DNA of 38,766 nt, from positions 1 to 38,766 of the forward strand of contig JADHQG010000011.1 in assembly GCA_016778045.1 (NCBI GenBank), read 5' to 3'. This document shows positions 1-8,503 of this stretch, piece after piece. Source of the stretch: Luminiphilus sp. (GTDB lineage: Bacteria > Pseudomonadota > Gammaproteobacteria > Pseudomonadales > Halieaceae). Position 1 is the first letter of the stretch, and each line of letters starts with the position of its first letter. Under the pieces are notes generated by a model. The model was not told where the DNA came from. It saw only the letters and a list, made by a program, of their open reading frames with translations, and searched no databases. Position numbers and translations under genes: made by a program.

Positions 1-822
1 GTGGGGGCGCAGGCCTTGCGGGTGTTTGGTCCAGAGGCGGAAACTTTAATTGCCGTCCTGCTGACGCTGGCGATCCTGTACTTCTCAGAAATTATTCCGA
101 AGACTTTGGGGGCAACCTACTGGCGGCAGCTGGCGGTGCCTGCGGCGTTTATCATTCGGTGGCTGGTGCGCTTGGTGTATCCGCTGGTATGGGTATCCAC
201 GCGCCTGACGCAGCTGCTGGGTAAGCGCCACAAAGACGAGATCACCCGCGAGGAGATTCTGGCGTTGGCATCATTGGGGCGCAAAGACGGTGCGTTGGCG
301 GCTCAGGAGAACGAATATCTCGTCAATCTTTTTAAGCTTAGTGAGACGCTCACCAGTGAAATTTTGACTCCACGCACGGTGGTGCATATGTTGGATGAGG
401 GCACCACGGTATCCGAGGCGCTGGGCGTCGAGGAGACGCGCCAGTTCACTCGCATACCGGTTTATCGTGATTCAGCGGATAACGTCACCGGCATGGTGAT
501 TCGCGTGAATCTGTTTGAGGCCGAGCGAGAGGGAGCGGCACAGGATGCGATCGCTGATCACGCGCAGCCAATCGTTCGTGTGCCGGAGGAGCTACCCGTT
601 TACCGCCTGTTGGATCGCTTTATTCGTGAGCGAGCGCAGCTATTTTTGGTCGAGGATGAGTTTGGACAGACCGCTGGCATTGTCACGCTGGAGGACGCTA
701 TCGAGACGCTGCTGGGCAGAGAGATTGTTGATGAGAGCGATGCCGTTGCCGACATGCAGGCGCTGGCAAGAGATAAACATCGCGAGCGGCTCGAGAGCGT
801 CGCAGAACAGCAGGACGGCTAA
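1..822 (+). CDS. CNNM/CorC-like membrane protein with CBS domains (5' partial)
   Basis: The protein shows the end of a DUF21/CNNM transmembrane domain, with hydrophobic segments near residues 15-28 and 45-68 and the hallmark SEIIPKT at 29-35. A CBS-pair region follows (about 115-245), ending in the typical 'GIVTLEDAIETLLGREIVDE' stretch. Family members are about 340-440 residues and are inner-membrane proteins linked to Mg2+/Co2+ or other ion efflux. The visible 273 residues lack the first transmembrane helices, so the gene very probably starts upstream of the window and the GTG at base 1 is only the first in-frame codon. There is no C-terminal CorC/HlyC domain after the CBS pair. The family is clear, but the substrate cannot be told from sequence. 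Confidence 0.85.
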   Translation: MGAQALRVFGPEAETLIAVLLTLAILYFSEIIPKTLGATYWRQLAVPAAFIIRWLVRLVYPLVWVSTRLTQLLGKRHKDEITREEILALASLGRKDGALAAQENEYLVNLFKLSETLTSEILTPRTVVHMLDEGTTVSEALGVEETRQFTRIPVYRDSADNVTGMVIRVNLFEAEREGAAQDAIADHAQPIVRVPEELPVYRLLDRFIRERAQLFLVEDEFGQTAGIVTLEDAIETLLGREIVDESDAVADMQALARDKHRERLESVAEQQDG

Positions 823-880
823 CGCCAGCCTTACCGAACATTTACCTGTCTGAAGCAGGTTGATCAGCGAGGATAACGCC

Positions 881-1417
881 ATGCCATTTAACGTGACGAT
901 CAATGGTGAACTGACCGACGTCAGTCATATAGACCCCGATACGCCCCTGCTGTGGGCGTTGCGCGACCATCTGGGTTTGGTGGGGACCAAATACGGGTGT
1001 GGTATTGCGCAGTGCGGCGCTTGCACCGTGTGGCTGGACGGCGACCCCGCCAGAGCCTGTCAGTTGCCTCTGGGCCAGCTTGAAGGCCGCTCTATCACAA
1101 CGTTGGAGGGGCTTGCCGGTGACGCCTTGCACCCTGTGCAGCAGGCCTGGGTCGAACACGACGTAGCCCAGTGCGGCTACTGTCAGGCGGGTCAGATCAT
1201 GTCGGCGGCAGCGTTGTTGGCGCGAAATCCTGCGCCCTCTGACGACGAGATTGATCGCGCGATGGCGGGAAACATTTGTCGCTGCGGAACCTATGTCCGG
1301 ATCAGAAAAGCGATCAAGAGCGCGTCTTCCACAATCCAGGGTGGTGTCGCGTTTTTTGATCCCGGCGACTTTGATTCGACCGCCAGCCTGGTTGATTCAA
1401 AGGAGGTAACGTCATGA
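881..1417 (+). CDS. iorA: (2Fe-2S) small subunit of a xanthine dehydrogenase-family oxidoreductase (IorA-like)
   Basis: This is the small iron-sulfur subunit of a two-subunit molybdenum hydroxylase, similar to isoquinoline 1-oxidoreductase alpha. It would pass electrons from the Mo-cofactor subunit to an acceptor. The plant-type [2Fe-2S] cluster motif CGIAQCGAC plus a later Cys lies around residues 40-65. The second cluster motifs CGYCQAGQ and CRCGTY lie around 99-140. ATG 881 is preferred over the TTG at 860 because AGCGAGGA lies upstream at good spacing and it gives about 178 residues, slightly longer than the usual 150-160. The stop overlaps the start of the large subunit (ATGA), indicating translational coupling. 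The substrate is unknown; many relatives act on aldehydes or N-heterocycles. Confidence 0.88.
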   Translation: MPFNVTINGELTDVSHIDPDTPLLWALRDHLGLVGTKYGCGIAQCGACTVWLDGDPARACQLPLGQLEGRSITTLEGLAGDALHPVQQAWVEHDVAQCGYCQAGQIMSAAALLARNPAPSDDEIDRAMAGNICRCGTYVRIRKAIKSASSTIQGGVAFFDPGDFDSTASLVDSKEVTS

Positions 1418-3627
1418 GCGCCAGAGAGATCAACGCCCGCCTCAACAGACGACAATTCCTTCAGTTTTCCGGGTTTGGATTGGCCCTGACTGCCAGTGGT
1501 CAAGTGATGCAGGTGGTGGCCAAAGATCATGCTGATGCCTCGGCGTTGAGTGCCTACATCACCGTGAGCGCAGACGGCGTGATCACCATTGGTGCACCCA
1601 ACCCGGAGGTGGGTCAGGGCGTGAATACCTCGTTGCCGATGATCATCGCGGAAGAACTCGATGCTGCGTGGAGCGACGTCAAAGTGGTGAACACTCCGAT
1701 CGATGCCGCGCAGTACGGTGCTCAATTTGCCGGGGGCTCTTTATCGGTGCCAATGCGTTGGGACGAGCTTCGCAGGGTAGGCGCGACAGCTCGAGCGATG
1801 CTGCTTCAGGCGGCCGCGCAAGCAATGGGGGTGCCGACGGCAGAGTTGAGCACACAAGACTCTCGCGTCACTCACGAGGTGTCGGGCCGAAGTCTCCCAT
1901 ATGCGGAGCTGGCCCTTGACGCCTCAAAGGTGTCTCTTCCCGCTGCAGATAGTGTGGCGCTAAAGGCCCCCGAGCAGTATCGGTTATTGGGTCAGCGAGT
2001 CACCAATGCATCAGCAGCAGCGATCGCGCAGGGCGAGGCGCTTTTTGGCATCGATGTGACAGTTCCCGATATGGTGTATGCCAGCTATATAAAGTGCCCG
2101 CATATTGGAGGGCGCCCGATCTCGGCAAACCTCGACGAGATCAAGGCCCAGCGTGGCGTTATCGATGCTTTCATCATTGAGGGTGAAGCAGGGCCCTACC
2201 AATTTGATATTCGCAACTCTACGCAGGTGTCACCCGGAGTAGCGATTGTGGCCCGCGATACGTGGGCTGCGATGCGTGCGCGAAAATTGCTCAAGGTGCA
2301 GTGGGATACTGAGCCAGCCTCCAGCGATGACAGCGAGCAGATTGCCGCGGCGGCCAAGGCGGCAGCGGGCCGGCGCGACGAGGCCAAAACGATTAGCTCG
2401 GTCGGTGACGCCAGTCAGGCTCTGCTCGATGCGAAGTCGCGGGCGAAGGCGTTTTACAGCGCAGACTTTGTGTCCCACGCTCAACTAGAGCCGCAAAGCT
2501 GTGTGGCACAGGTAACGGCCCAATCCGCAGAAGTTTGGACGTCCAGTCAAACCCCCTCAGCGGTCGACCAGCTTTTACCTGGCTTGCTGGCGCTCCCGGC
2601 GGAAGCTGTGACAGTCCATTCGGTTCGTGGTGGCGGCGGTTTTGGGCGTCGGCTGTCTAATGAGTACGTCTATGAGGCAGCGCTCATCTCTCAGCGTATG
2701 GGTCTACCGGTGAAGGTGCAGTGGTCGCGCGAAGATGACATGGCCTTCGATTACTTTCGCTCGGCGCTCTACTTGGATATGGAGGGCGGTGTGTCCGAAG
2801 AGGGTCGTCTCTCAGCGTGGAAGCTGCATGTCATCGCGGGATCGACCGACGACGAAAAAGCCAATTACGGCGGGACTTATCGAGAGCGGGATTTCCCTGA
2901 GAGCCGCGTGCCTCACTATGACATCGCGACGACGCTGATTCCGTCGCAGACGCCAACAGGCGCATGGCGTGCGCCATTTTCCAATATTTATGCTTTCGCC
3001 GAGCAGTCGTTTCTCTGCGAGCTGGCGGCGGCGGCCGGCCGGGATTACCGCGACTTCTTACTCGATCTGTTGGGAGAAGACGAATGGTTTAAAGACGGGG
3101 ACCGCAATGCGCTCAATACCGCTCGAGCCAAAGGCGTCATTAATGCCGCCTGCGCCGCTGCGAGCTGGGGTCGCTCCCTACCCGAAGGGCGGGGCCTGGG
3201 GCTGGCCTTTTTCTTCAGTCATGCGGGGCACGTGGCCGAGGTGGCTGAGGTAAGTGTTGCCGCCGATAGGAGACTCACGGTGCACGATGTCTGGGTGGCT
3301 GCCGACGTGGGTCAGGTGATCAATCTCAGCGGCGTTGAAAATCAGATTGAAGGTTCAGTGGTGGATGGTTTGAGCGCGATGGCCAATCAGCGCATCACGA
3401 TTCGAGAGGGGTGCATTCAGGAAACCAACTTCGATACCTACCCGCTACTGAGAATGCCAAAGGCACCCAGAGTGCATGTGCAAATGATAGCGTCGGGATA
3501 TTCACCAACTGGTGCAGGGGAGCCGGCGCTGCCACCCTTGGCCCCGGCAGTGGGTAACGCGGTTTTCGCAGCCTGTGGCGAGCGCATCCGTGAGTTACCC
3601 TTCAGCAAGGCTGGGTTTATGGTTTAG
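1414..3627 (+). CDS. iorB: Molybdopterin-binding large subunit of a xanthine dehydrogenase-family oxidoreductase (IorB-like)
   Basis: Large catalytic subunit, 737 residues, the usual length for the isoquinoline 1-oxidoreductase beta group. The N-terminus has a twin-arginine signal ([16 protein letters not shown]), so the folded enzyme is probably exported with its partner to the periplasm. Molybdopterin-binding signatures are visible: GGGGFGRR near residue 410, PTGAWRAPF near 514, and [17 protein letters not shown] near 700. The last contains the conserved Glu that acts as catalytic base in this family. A very strong ribosome binding site (AAAGGAGGT) sits 6 bases before the ATG. No cofactor-insertion (CoxF/XdhC-like) or cytochrome partner gene lies next to it here, so maturation factors must be elsewhere. 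The substrate is not predictable from sequence. Confidence 0.88.
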   Translation: MSAREINARLNRRQFLQFSGFGLALTASGQVMQVVAKDHADASALSAYITVSADGVITIGAPNPEVGQGVNTSLPMIIAEELDAAWSDVKVVNTPIDAAQYGAQFAGGSLSVPMRWDELRRVGATARAMLLQAAAQAMGVPTAELSTQDSRVTHEVSGRSLPYAELALDASKVSLPAADSVALKAPEQYRLLGQRVTNASAAAIAQGEALFGIDVTVPDMVYASYIKCPHIGGRPISANLDEIKAQRGVIDAFIIEGEAGPYQFDIRNSTQVSPGVAIVARDTWAAMRARKLLKVQWDTEPASSDDSEQIAAAAKAAAGRRDEAKTISSVGDASQALLDAKSRAKAFYSADFVSHAQLEPQSCVAQVTAQSAEVWTSSQTPSAVDQLLPGLLALPAEAVTVHSVRGGGGFGRRLSNEYVYEAALISQRMGLPVKVQWSREDDMAFDYFRSALYLDMEGGVSEEGRLSAWKLHVIAGSTDDEKANYGGTYRERDFPESRVPHYDIATTLIPSQTPTGAWRAPFSNIYAFAEQSFLCELAAAAGRDYRDFLLDLLGEDEWFKDGDRNALNTARAKGVINAACAAASWGRSLPEGRGLGLAFFFSHAGHVAEVAEVSVAADRRLTVHDVWVAADVGQVINLSGVENQIEGSVVDGLSAMANQRITIREGCIQETNFDTYPLLRMPKAPRVHVQMIASGYSPTGAGEPALPPLAPAVGNAVFAACGERIRELPFSKAGFMV

Positions 3628-3722
3628 TGACAGGGCGCAGCTCGCGATGAAGATCGCCGCTGTCACCTACTGCTAATGAGATTGACCGATGTTCCTGCCA
3701 GCATAGGGGGTGAGGTGAGATT

Positions 3723-3935
3723 ATGAACACAGTAATAAACAGACTTGCGGTCATTCTGTCCTGGTGGGCATTCGTTCATGTCGTTTTGATCATCATTGGC
3801 ATCGCGGACGAGATGAATAGCGCACTACCCATATCCACCAGCGAGGTGGGTCGATTTATTCGTGATTACGCTGCCTTGTATCAACACGAAATGATTTACT
3901 ACAGCTTTTCTCCGGCCCTATGGGTAGTGCTGTAA
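3723..3935 (+). CDS. Small membrane protein, probably truncated by a stop codon
   Basis: A 70-residue protein with a hydrophobic N-terminal helix (about residues 8-27, rich in Trp, Val and Ile), a polar middle and a second hydrophobic stretch at the end (FSPALWVVL). GTGAGG lies upstream of the ATG at suitable spacing. The ORF stops abruptly in the second hydrophobic segment. Reading past the TAA in frame gives LVTGRVAVLPWRR before TAG at 3975, which looks like a natural cytoplasmic end for a two-helix protein. I do not recognise a named family and assign no function. It could be a real short protein or a gene with a nonsense mutation. Confidence 0.5.
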   Translation: MNTVINRLAVILSWWAFVHVVLIIIGIADEMNSALPISTSEVGRFIRDYAALYQHEMIYYSFSPALWVVL

Positions 3936-4073
3936 TTGGTCACCGGCAGGGTCGCTGTTCTACCCTGGCGTCGGTAGTGCAACCTGGCAACGCTAAGCCA
4001 TTAGGATGATTGGTGGGGTGCTTGCTCTCACCGAACCACCTTAGGCGAGAGAGTTCATTGCAGCGCAAAAATA

Positions 4074-4160
4074 TGGTGCCCAGGAGAGGACTTGAACCTC
4101 CACGCCCTTGCGAGCACTAGCACCTGAAGCTAGCGTGTCTACCAATTTCACCACCTGGGC
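4074..4160 (-). tRNA. tRNA-Leu (anticodon CAG)
   Basis: The reverse complement begins GCCCAGGTGGTGAAATTGG and folds as a class II tRNA. The acceptor stem is GCCCAGG/CCTGGGC, the anticodon stem is CTAGC/GCTAG with loop TTCAGGT, there is a long variable arm (TGCTCGCAAGGGCG), the T-arm contains GTTCAAGTC, and CCA is encoded. The anticodon CAG reads CUG leucine codons, which are abundant in this DNA. Length is 87 bases with CCA. A good promoter lies just upstream on the same strand. Confidence 0.97.
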
Positions 4161-4193
4161 AGCGGGAAATCTCTGATTAACCAGAGGGCGCGC

Positions 4194-4222
4194 AGACTAC
4201 TGCCTCGACTCTAAACTGTCAA
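4194..4222 (-). promoter_or_regulatory. Probable sigma-70 promoter of tRNA-Leu
   Basis: On the minus strand TTGACA (4222-4217, perfect -35) is followed after exactly 17 bases by TAGTCT (4199-4194, weak -10). A GC-rich discriminator (GCGCGCCC) comes next, as in many stringently controlled stable-RNA promoters. It lies about 35 bases before the mature tRNA 5' end. Confidence 0.6.
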
Positions 4223-4333
4223 TTTCGTGTATCGGTTGGCCTTTAGCATTGCGGCCCCGCAATCTGGGGGCTGTTTCCCGCGTATAATAGGACCTTCTTT
4301 CCAGCCGGCTGTCTCCAGCCATCGGACTTCATC

Positions 4334-6883
4334 TTGGCGCTACGCCGCAAAAACAGTACCTCTAGACCACCCGTTGACCCCCATGCGGCGCGAGAGCAGG
4401 GCCGGTACGAGCACCCCATTCCCAGTCGGGAAGTGATTTTGGGCTTGCTCGAGGCGGCGGATGCCCCCATGGCGTTTGCTGGCATTGCCGAAGAGCTGGG
4501 TTTGAGTGGCGAGCGCGATCTCGACGCACTGGGTAAACGCCTGCGGGCGATGCAACGCGACGGGCAGATTATTTCCGGCAGGCGCGGTGCTTATGGTGTG
4601 CCCAAGCGAATGGACTTGTTGCGCTGTAGGGTGATGGGCCACAGAGATGGTTACGGTTTTGCGAGACCGCTCGAGGGGGAGGCAGAGGATTTGTTTCTCT
4701 CCGCCCGCGAGATGTATCAGGTGTTTGATGGCGATGAGGTACTGGCATCTGTCGCCGGTCTCGATCGCCGTGGCCGGGCCGAGGGACAAATCGTTGAAGT
4801 GCTGACCCGAGCGCATGCCAAAGTGGTCGGGCGCTATATGGAAGAGAGTGGCATTGGCTTTCTGCTCCCGCATAACACACGCATTCGCAATCACATCTTG
4901 ATTCCGCCCAAGGCCAAGGGCGGCGCGCGTCATGGGCAGCTGGTGTCGGTGGTACTGACTGACTACCCCTCTGCCACCTTGGGCGCCAAAGGCGAGGTCG
5001 AGGAAGTGCTTGGCGATCATCTGGATCCAGGGCTTGAGATCGATGTGGCCATTCGCGCCCATGGCATCCCCTGGGAGTGGCCGGATGAGGTGTTGCGTGA
5101 GGCCGGCGCGCTGGGTGAGGAGCCCGCCGAGGCAGATAAAGCCCACCGAGTAGATTTGCGCAATGTGCCGTTTGTCACCATCGACGGTGAGGACGCCAGA
5201 GATTTTGACGACGCCGTGTGGTGCGAGGAGGCCCCCGATGGTTTTCGGCTGCGCGTGGCGATCGCCGACGTCTCACATTACGTCCCTGTGGGCTCTGCCC
5301 TAGATGAAGAGGCGAGCATCAGGGGCAATTCGGTGTATTTCCCCGAGCGGGTCGTCCCGATGTTTCCTGAGGTGCTCTCTAATGGTTTGTGTTCGCTCAA
5401 GCCTGAGGTGGACCGACTCGCCATGGTCTGCGACATGCAGATTGATCGCAGCGGTCAGTTGCAGGGCTACACCTTTTACGAAGCGGTGATTCATTCCCAT
5501 GCGCGGCTCACCTATACCGACGTGGGTGCCGTGATTGAAAACGGTTGGAGTCCCGACGTGCCTGCCGAGCGTGGTGAGGAGATCGAGCGACTCTATCGGC
5601 TGTATCAAGTCCTTCGCAGCGCGCGAGAGCAGCGCGGCGCGCTCGATTTTGACACGCAGGAAACCCGCATCCTATTTGATGAGCAGCGCAAGATCGCCGC
5701 TATCAAGCCCGTGCGGCGCAACGACGCACACAAATTGATCGAGGAGTGCATGCTAATTGCCAATGTGGCCACTGCGCAGTTCCTTGAAGCGCTTGAGCAA
5801 CCGGCGCTGTTTCGCGTGCACGAGGGCCCCAGCGCCGAGAAGCTCGAAAACTTACGCGCCTTCTTAGGTGAGCTGTCGTTAGATTTACCGGGCGGTCTGA
5901 AACCCACGCCCGAGCACTATCAATCGCTGCTCGCCACTGTGGAGGGCCGCGACGACAGCCACATTATTCAAACGATGTTGCTGCGCTCACTCTCTCAGGC
6001 TGTATACCAACCGGAAAACGCGGGACATTTTGGCCTCCATTATGAGGCCTACGCGCATTTCACCTCACCCATTCGCCGTTACCCCGATCTATTGGTGCAC
6101 CGCGCGATTCGCTCGGCGATCCGAGGTCGAGGTAAGAACGCGCACATCAATCGGGTCAAAGGCGCTGTCGTGCTCAAGCGAGAGCGCATCTATCCCTACG
6201 ACACCGCCGCGATGGTGGCCTTGGGCGAGCAATGTTCCATGACCGAGCGTCGCGCGGACGACGCAACGCGTGAGGTCGATGCCTGGCTCAAGTGCGAATT
6301 TCTCAAGGACCGCATCGGCGAGGAGTTCGAGGGGGTGATCGCCGCCGTGACCAATTTCGGCGTATTCGTTGAGTTGAGCGACCTCTACATCGAAGGCCTC
6401 ATGCACGTCAGTGCCTTACCCGGTGATTACTATCACTTTGACCAGGCCAAACAGCGACTGATCGGCGAGCGCACACGGCAGATCTTTCAATTGGGCGGAG
6501 CGGTTACGGTTCGGGTCGCTCGCGTCGATCTAGATGACCGAAAAATTGATTTGGAGCTGGCCGGTGTTGCGCCATCCAAACGCGGTAAGAGCGGTAAGAG
6601 TGGAAAGCGCCGGTCTGATGGTGAACCGGGATCAGTGAGTCGCACTCGAAAATCTCAGCGCCGACAAACCGATGCCTCGGGGGAGAAGGAAAGTGGCGCG
6701 GGCAGGCGCAAGTCAGGAAAATCGCCAGCCAAGCCATCGAAATTGGCGAAATCTTCCAAGTCCGCCAAATCAACAAAGGCATCGACCTTAAGCCCGTCTG
6801 CACAAGGATCCAAGTCGGGCAAGGCCTCAGGCGCAAAGCGCCGCCCGGGTAAAAAATCCCCAGCGGGGAAGAAACGGCAGTGA
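4334..6883 (+). CDS. rnr: Ribonuclease R
   Basis: A 3'-to-5' exoribonuclease that degrades structured RNA and takes part in rRNA and tmRNA-linked mRNA quality control. Domain order is an N-terminal winged helix after HPIPSREVILGLLEAADAP (about 20-95), two cold-shock domains (about 95-250), the RNB catalytic domain, an S1 domain (about 650-735) and a tail. The RNB acidic cluster DGEDARDFDDAVW near 287-299 carries the metal-binding aspartates. At 849 residues it is slightly longer than E. coli RNase R (813), and the extra length is a Lys/Ser/Gly-rich tail from about residue 745. The start is a TTG, chosen because family homology begins immediately after it. A TATAAT at 4283-4288 could be its -10 element. 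It is followed 3 bases later by rlmB, as in many gammaproteobacteria. Confidence 0.95.
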   Translation: MALRRKNSTSRPPVDPHAAREQGRYEHPIPSREVILGLLEAADAPMAFAGIAEELGLSGERDLDALGKRLRAMQRDGQIISGRRGAYGVPKRMDLLRCRVMGHRDGYGFARPLEGEAEDLFLSAREMYQVFDGDEVLASVAGLDRRGRAEGQIVEVLTRAHAKVVGRYMEESGIGFLLPHNTRIRNHILIPPKAKGGARHGQLVSVVLTDYPSATLGAKGEVEEVLGDHLDPGLEIDVAIRAHGIPWEWPDEVLREAGALGEEPAEADKAHRVDLRNVPFVTIDGEDARDFDDAVWCEEAPDGFRLRVAIADVSHYVPVGSALDEEASIRGNSVYFPERVVPMFPEVLSNGLCSLKPEVDRLAMVCDMQIDRSGQLQGYTFYEAVIHSHARLTYTDVGAVIENGWSPDVPAERGEEIERLYRLYQVLRSAREQRGALDFDTQETRILFDEQRKIAAIKPVRRNDAHKLIEECMLIANVATAQFLEALEQPALFRVHEGPSAEKLENLRAFLGELSLDLPGGLKPTPEHYQSLLATVEGRDDSHIIQTMLLRSLSQAVYQPENAGHFGLHYEAYAHFTSPIRRYPDLLVHRAIRSAIRGRGKNAHINRVKGAVVLKRERIYPYDTAAMVALGEQCSMTERRADDATREVDAWLKCEFLKDRIGEEFEGVIAAVTNFGVFVELSDLYIEGLMHVSALPGDYYHFDQAKQRLIGERTRQIFQLGGAVTVRVARVDLDDRKIDLELAGVAPSKRGKSGKSGKRRSDGEPGSVSRTRKSQRRQTDASGEKESGAGRRKSGKSPAKPSKLAKSSKSAKSTKASTLSPSAQGSKSGKASGAKRRPGKKSPAGKKRQ

Positions 6884-6886
6884 AGC

Positions 6887-7669
6887 ATGAGTGACGTCGT
6901 TTTTGGTTACCACGCTGTTGAGAGCTTGATCCGCAGAGAGTCAGGGCGGATTGCCGCGCTTCACGTGCAGGCTGACCGACAGGACAAGCGTATGCACGCG
7001 TTATTGGAGCTCGCTCAAAATCAAGGGGTGGCGGTCATATCCAGCGATAAAGCAGAGCTTGATCAGCGGGCTCCCGGGCGACACCAGGGGGTGGTCGCGT
7101 TGCTGCGCCCCGGTGAGTCTCGAGAAGCGGTGGGCATGATTTCCGAGAGCGATCTCCTCGACTGCGTCACTGAGTCGGAGCCGCCGCTACTGCTGATTCT
7201 GGATGGCGTGACGGACCCCCATAACCTGGGTGCCTGCTTGCGCAGTGCCGATGCAGCAGGGGTCACCGCCGTGATCTTTCCCAAGGATAAAAGCGCCGAC
7301 GTCAACGACGTGGCGCGAAAGGTAGCCAGTGGTGCCGCCGAGGCGGTGCCCTGGGTGCGTGTGACCAACCTCGCCAGAACGATTGAGTCCCTGAAGCACG
7401 CAGGAATCTGGGTAATTGGTACTGACGGAGGCGCCAAGCAAACTGTTTTCGAGCAGGATTTGACCGGGCCCTCTGCCCTGGTGCTGGGCTCGGAGGGCTC
7501 CGGTATGCGCCGCCTGACCCGTGAGCTGTGTGATTTCACAGTCAAGCTGCCGATGGCGGGCTCTGTCTCTAGCCTCAACGTGTCGGTCGCGGCAGGCATT
7601 TGCCTGTTCGAGGCAGTGCGTCAACGCGGGGCAATGCCCGCTAACGCCACTCGTGACAGTGCCAAATAA
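6887..7669 (+). CDS. rlmB: 23S rRNA (guanosine-2'-O-)-methyltransferase RlmB
   Basis: SpoU-family SAM-dependent enzyme that methylates the ribose of G2251 in the 23S rRNA P loop. The N-terminal substrate-binding domain begins VFGYHAVESLIRRESGRI. The SPOUT trefoil-knot motifs are clear: DPHNLGACLRSADAAG (about 105-120), LVLGSEGSGMRRL (about 203-215) and MAGSVSSLNVSVAAGI (about 226-241). The length of 260 fits the family, with about 15 extra C-terminal residues. The start lies 3 bases after the rnr stop, so the two genes are probably cotranscribed; rnr-rlmB is a conserved pair. Confidence 0.96.
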   Translation: MSDVVFGYHAVESLIRRESGRIAALHVQADRQDKRMHALLELAQNQGVAVISSDKAELDQRAPGRHQGVVALLRPGESREAVGMISESDLLDCVTESEPPLLLILDGVTDPHNLGACLRSADAAGVTAVIFPKDKSADVNDVARKVASGAAEAVPWVRVTNLARTIESLKHAGIWVIGTDGGAKQTVFEQDLTGPSALVLGSEGSGMRRLTRELCDFTVKLPMAGSVSSLNVSVAAGICLFEAVRQRGAMPANATRDSAK

Positions 7670-7674
7670 CGTCA

Positions 7675-7703
7675 TTGCAAAGCCCCCCCAGGCTCTGTAA
7701 GCT
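7675..7703 (+). promoter_or_regulatory. Possible promoter of the rpsF operon
   Basis: TTGCAA (7675-7680) and TAAGCT (7698-7703) are separated by exactly 17 bases and followed by a GC-rich stretch (CCGCCCC). The -10 matches only three of six consensus positions, so this is a weak prediction. It is the best candidate in the 126-base gap between rlmB and rpsF. Confidence 0.3.
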
Positions 7704-7750
7704 CCGCCCCTCAAAAATTTGGCCGGGCCTGATTTAGGTCCATCCTCCTT

Positions 7751-7772
7751 GCCACACCGTCTGTCGGGTGGC
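7751..7772 (+). promoter_or_regulatory. Hairpin in the rpsF leader, candidate S6:S18 autoregulatory element
   Basis: GCCAC-A-CCG-TCTGT-CGG-GTGGC forms an 8-bp stem with one bulged A and a 5-base loop, ending about 24 bases before the rpsF start. It is too close to the gene to be only the rlmB terminator. Many bacterial rpsF leaders carry an S6:S18-binding RNA with a conserved CCG; a CCG is present here but within the stem, so the match is tentative. Confidence 0.35.
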
Positions 7773-7795
7773 TTTAATCCACAGGGAGTACGCGA

Positions 7796-8266
7796 GTGCG
7801 ACACTACGAAGTTGTGTTCATGGTCCATCCGGATCAGTCCGAACAAGTCCCAGGAATGATTGAGCGTTACAGCAACGTCATCACCAAAGATGGCGGTACG
7901 GTTCATCGTCTTGAAGATTGGGGTCGACGTCAGTTGGCTTACCACATCAACAAAATTCATAAAGCCCACTACGTGCTCATGAACGTTGAAGCCTCCAATG
8001 AGGCAATGGAAGAGTTGACGACAACCTTCCGATACAACGATGCCGTCATCCGCAACCTGGTGATCCGTCGTGACGAGCCCGTGCTGGAAGAGTCTCTGAT
8101 TATGAAAGCCGAGCGCGAGGATAAGGAGCGCAAGGCGCGCTATCAGGAGCGCCAGGACAACGATGCACGCCAGGCGGCAGCGCAGGCGGCGCCGACAGAG
8201 GACGCCGCACCTGCTGAGACTGCCGAGGTACCCGAAGCCGCCACTGAATCTGCGAGCGAGGAATAA
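7796..8266 (+). CDS. rpsF: 30S ribosomal protein S6
   Basis: Small-subunit protein S6, which binds 16S rRNA with S18 in the platform. The core [22 protein letters not shown] through [14 protein letters not shown] is typical. The start is GTG with AGGGAG upstream. At 156 residues it is longer than usual because of an Ala/Glu-rich, disordered C-terminal extension (about 105-156) ending SASEE. A terminal Glu-Glu is the feature extended by RimK in E. coli, and a rimK gene lies about 11 kb away in this window. First gene of the operon with rpsR, a DUF2232-type gene and rplI. Confidence 0.97.
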   Translation: MRHYEVVFMVHPDQSEQVPGMIERYSNVITKDGGTVHRLEDWGRRQLAYHINKIHKAHYVLMNVEASNEAMEELTTTFRYNDAVIRNLVIRRDEPVLEESLIMKAEREDKERKARYQERQDNDARQAAAQAAPTEDAAPAETAEVPEAATESASEE

Positions 8267-8269
8267 GCC

Positions 8270-8497
8270 ATGTCACGTTTTTTTCGACGACGAAAGTTTT
8301 GCCGCTTCACTGCCGAGGGCGTCACCGAGATTGATTACAAAGATCTCGATACGCTGAAGCAGTACGTTTCAGAGACGGGCAAGATCGTACCGAGCCGAAT
8401 TACCGGTACCAAAGCAAAGTATCAGCGCCAATTGGCGACCGCGGTGAAGCGTGCCCGCTATCTGGCGCTGCTGCCTTACACAGACGCACATAACTAA
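8270..8497 (+). CDS. rpsR: 30S ribosomal protein S18
   Basis: A 75-residue protein with the standard S18 sequence: basic start [13 protein letters not shown], the core [22 protein letters not shown], and [20 protein letters not shown]. It is the binding partner of S6 on 16S rRNA. It starts 3 bases after the rpsF stop and its length matches the family, so the start is secure. Confidence 0.98.
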   Translation: MSRFFRRRKFCRFTAEGVTEIDYKDLDTLKQYVSETGKIVPSRITGTKAKYQRQLATAVKRARYLALLPYTDAHN

Positions 8498-8503
8498 GCG
8501 TTA

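Noticed and set aside
4340-5146. 268-residue minus-strand ORF
   Set aside because: Antisense shadow of rnr.
7187-7969. 260-residue minus-strand ORF across the rlmB-rpsF gap
   Set aside because: Shadow of rlmB and rpsF; no recognisable protein features and it would cover the rpsF leader.
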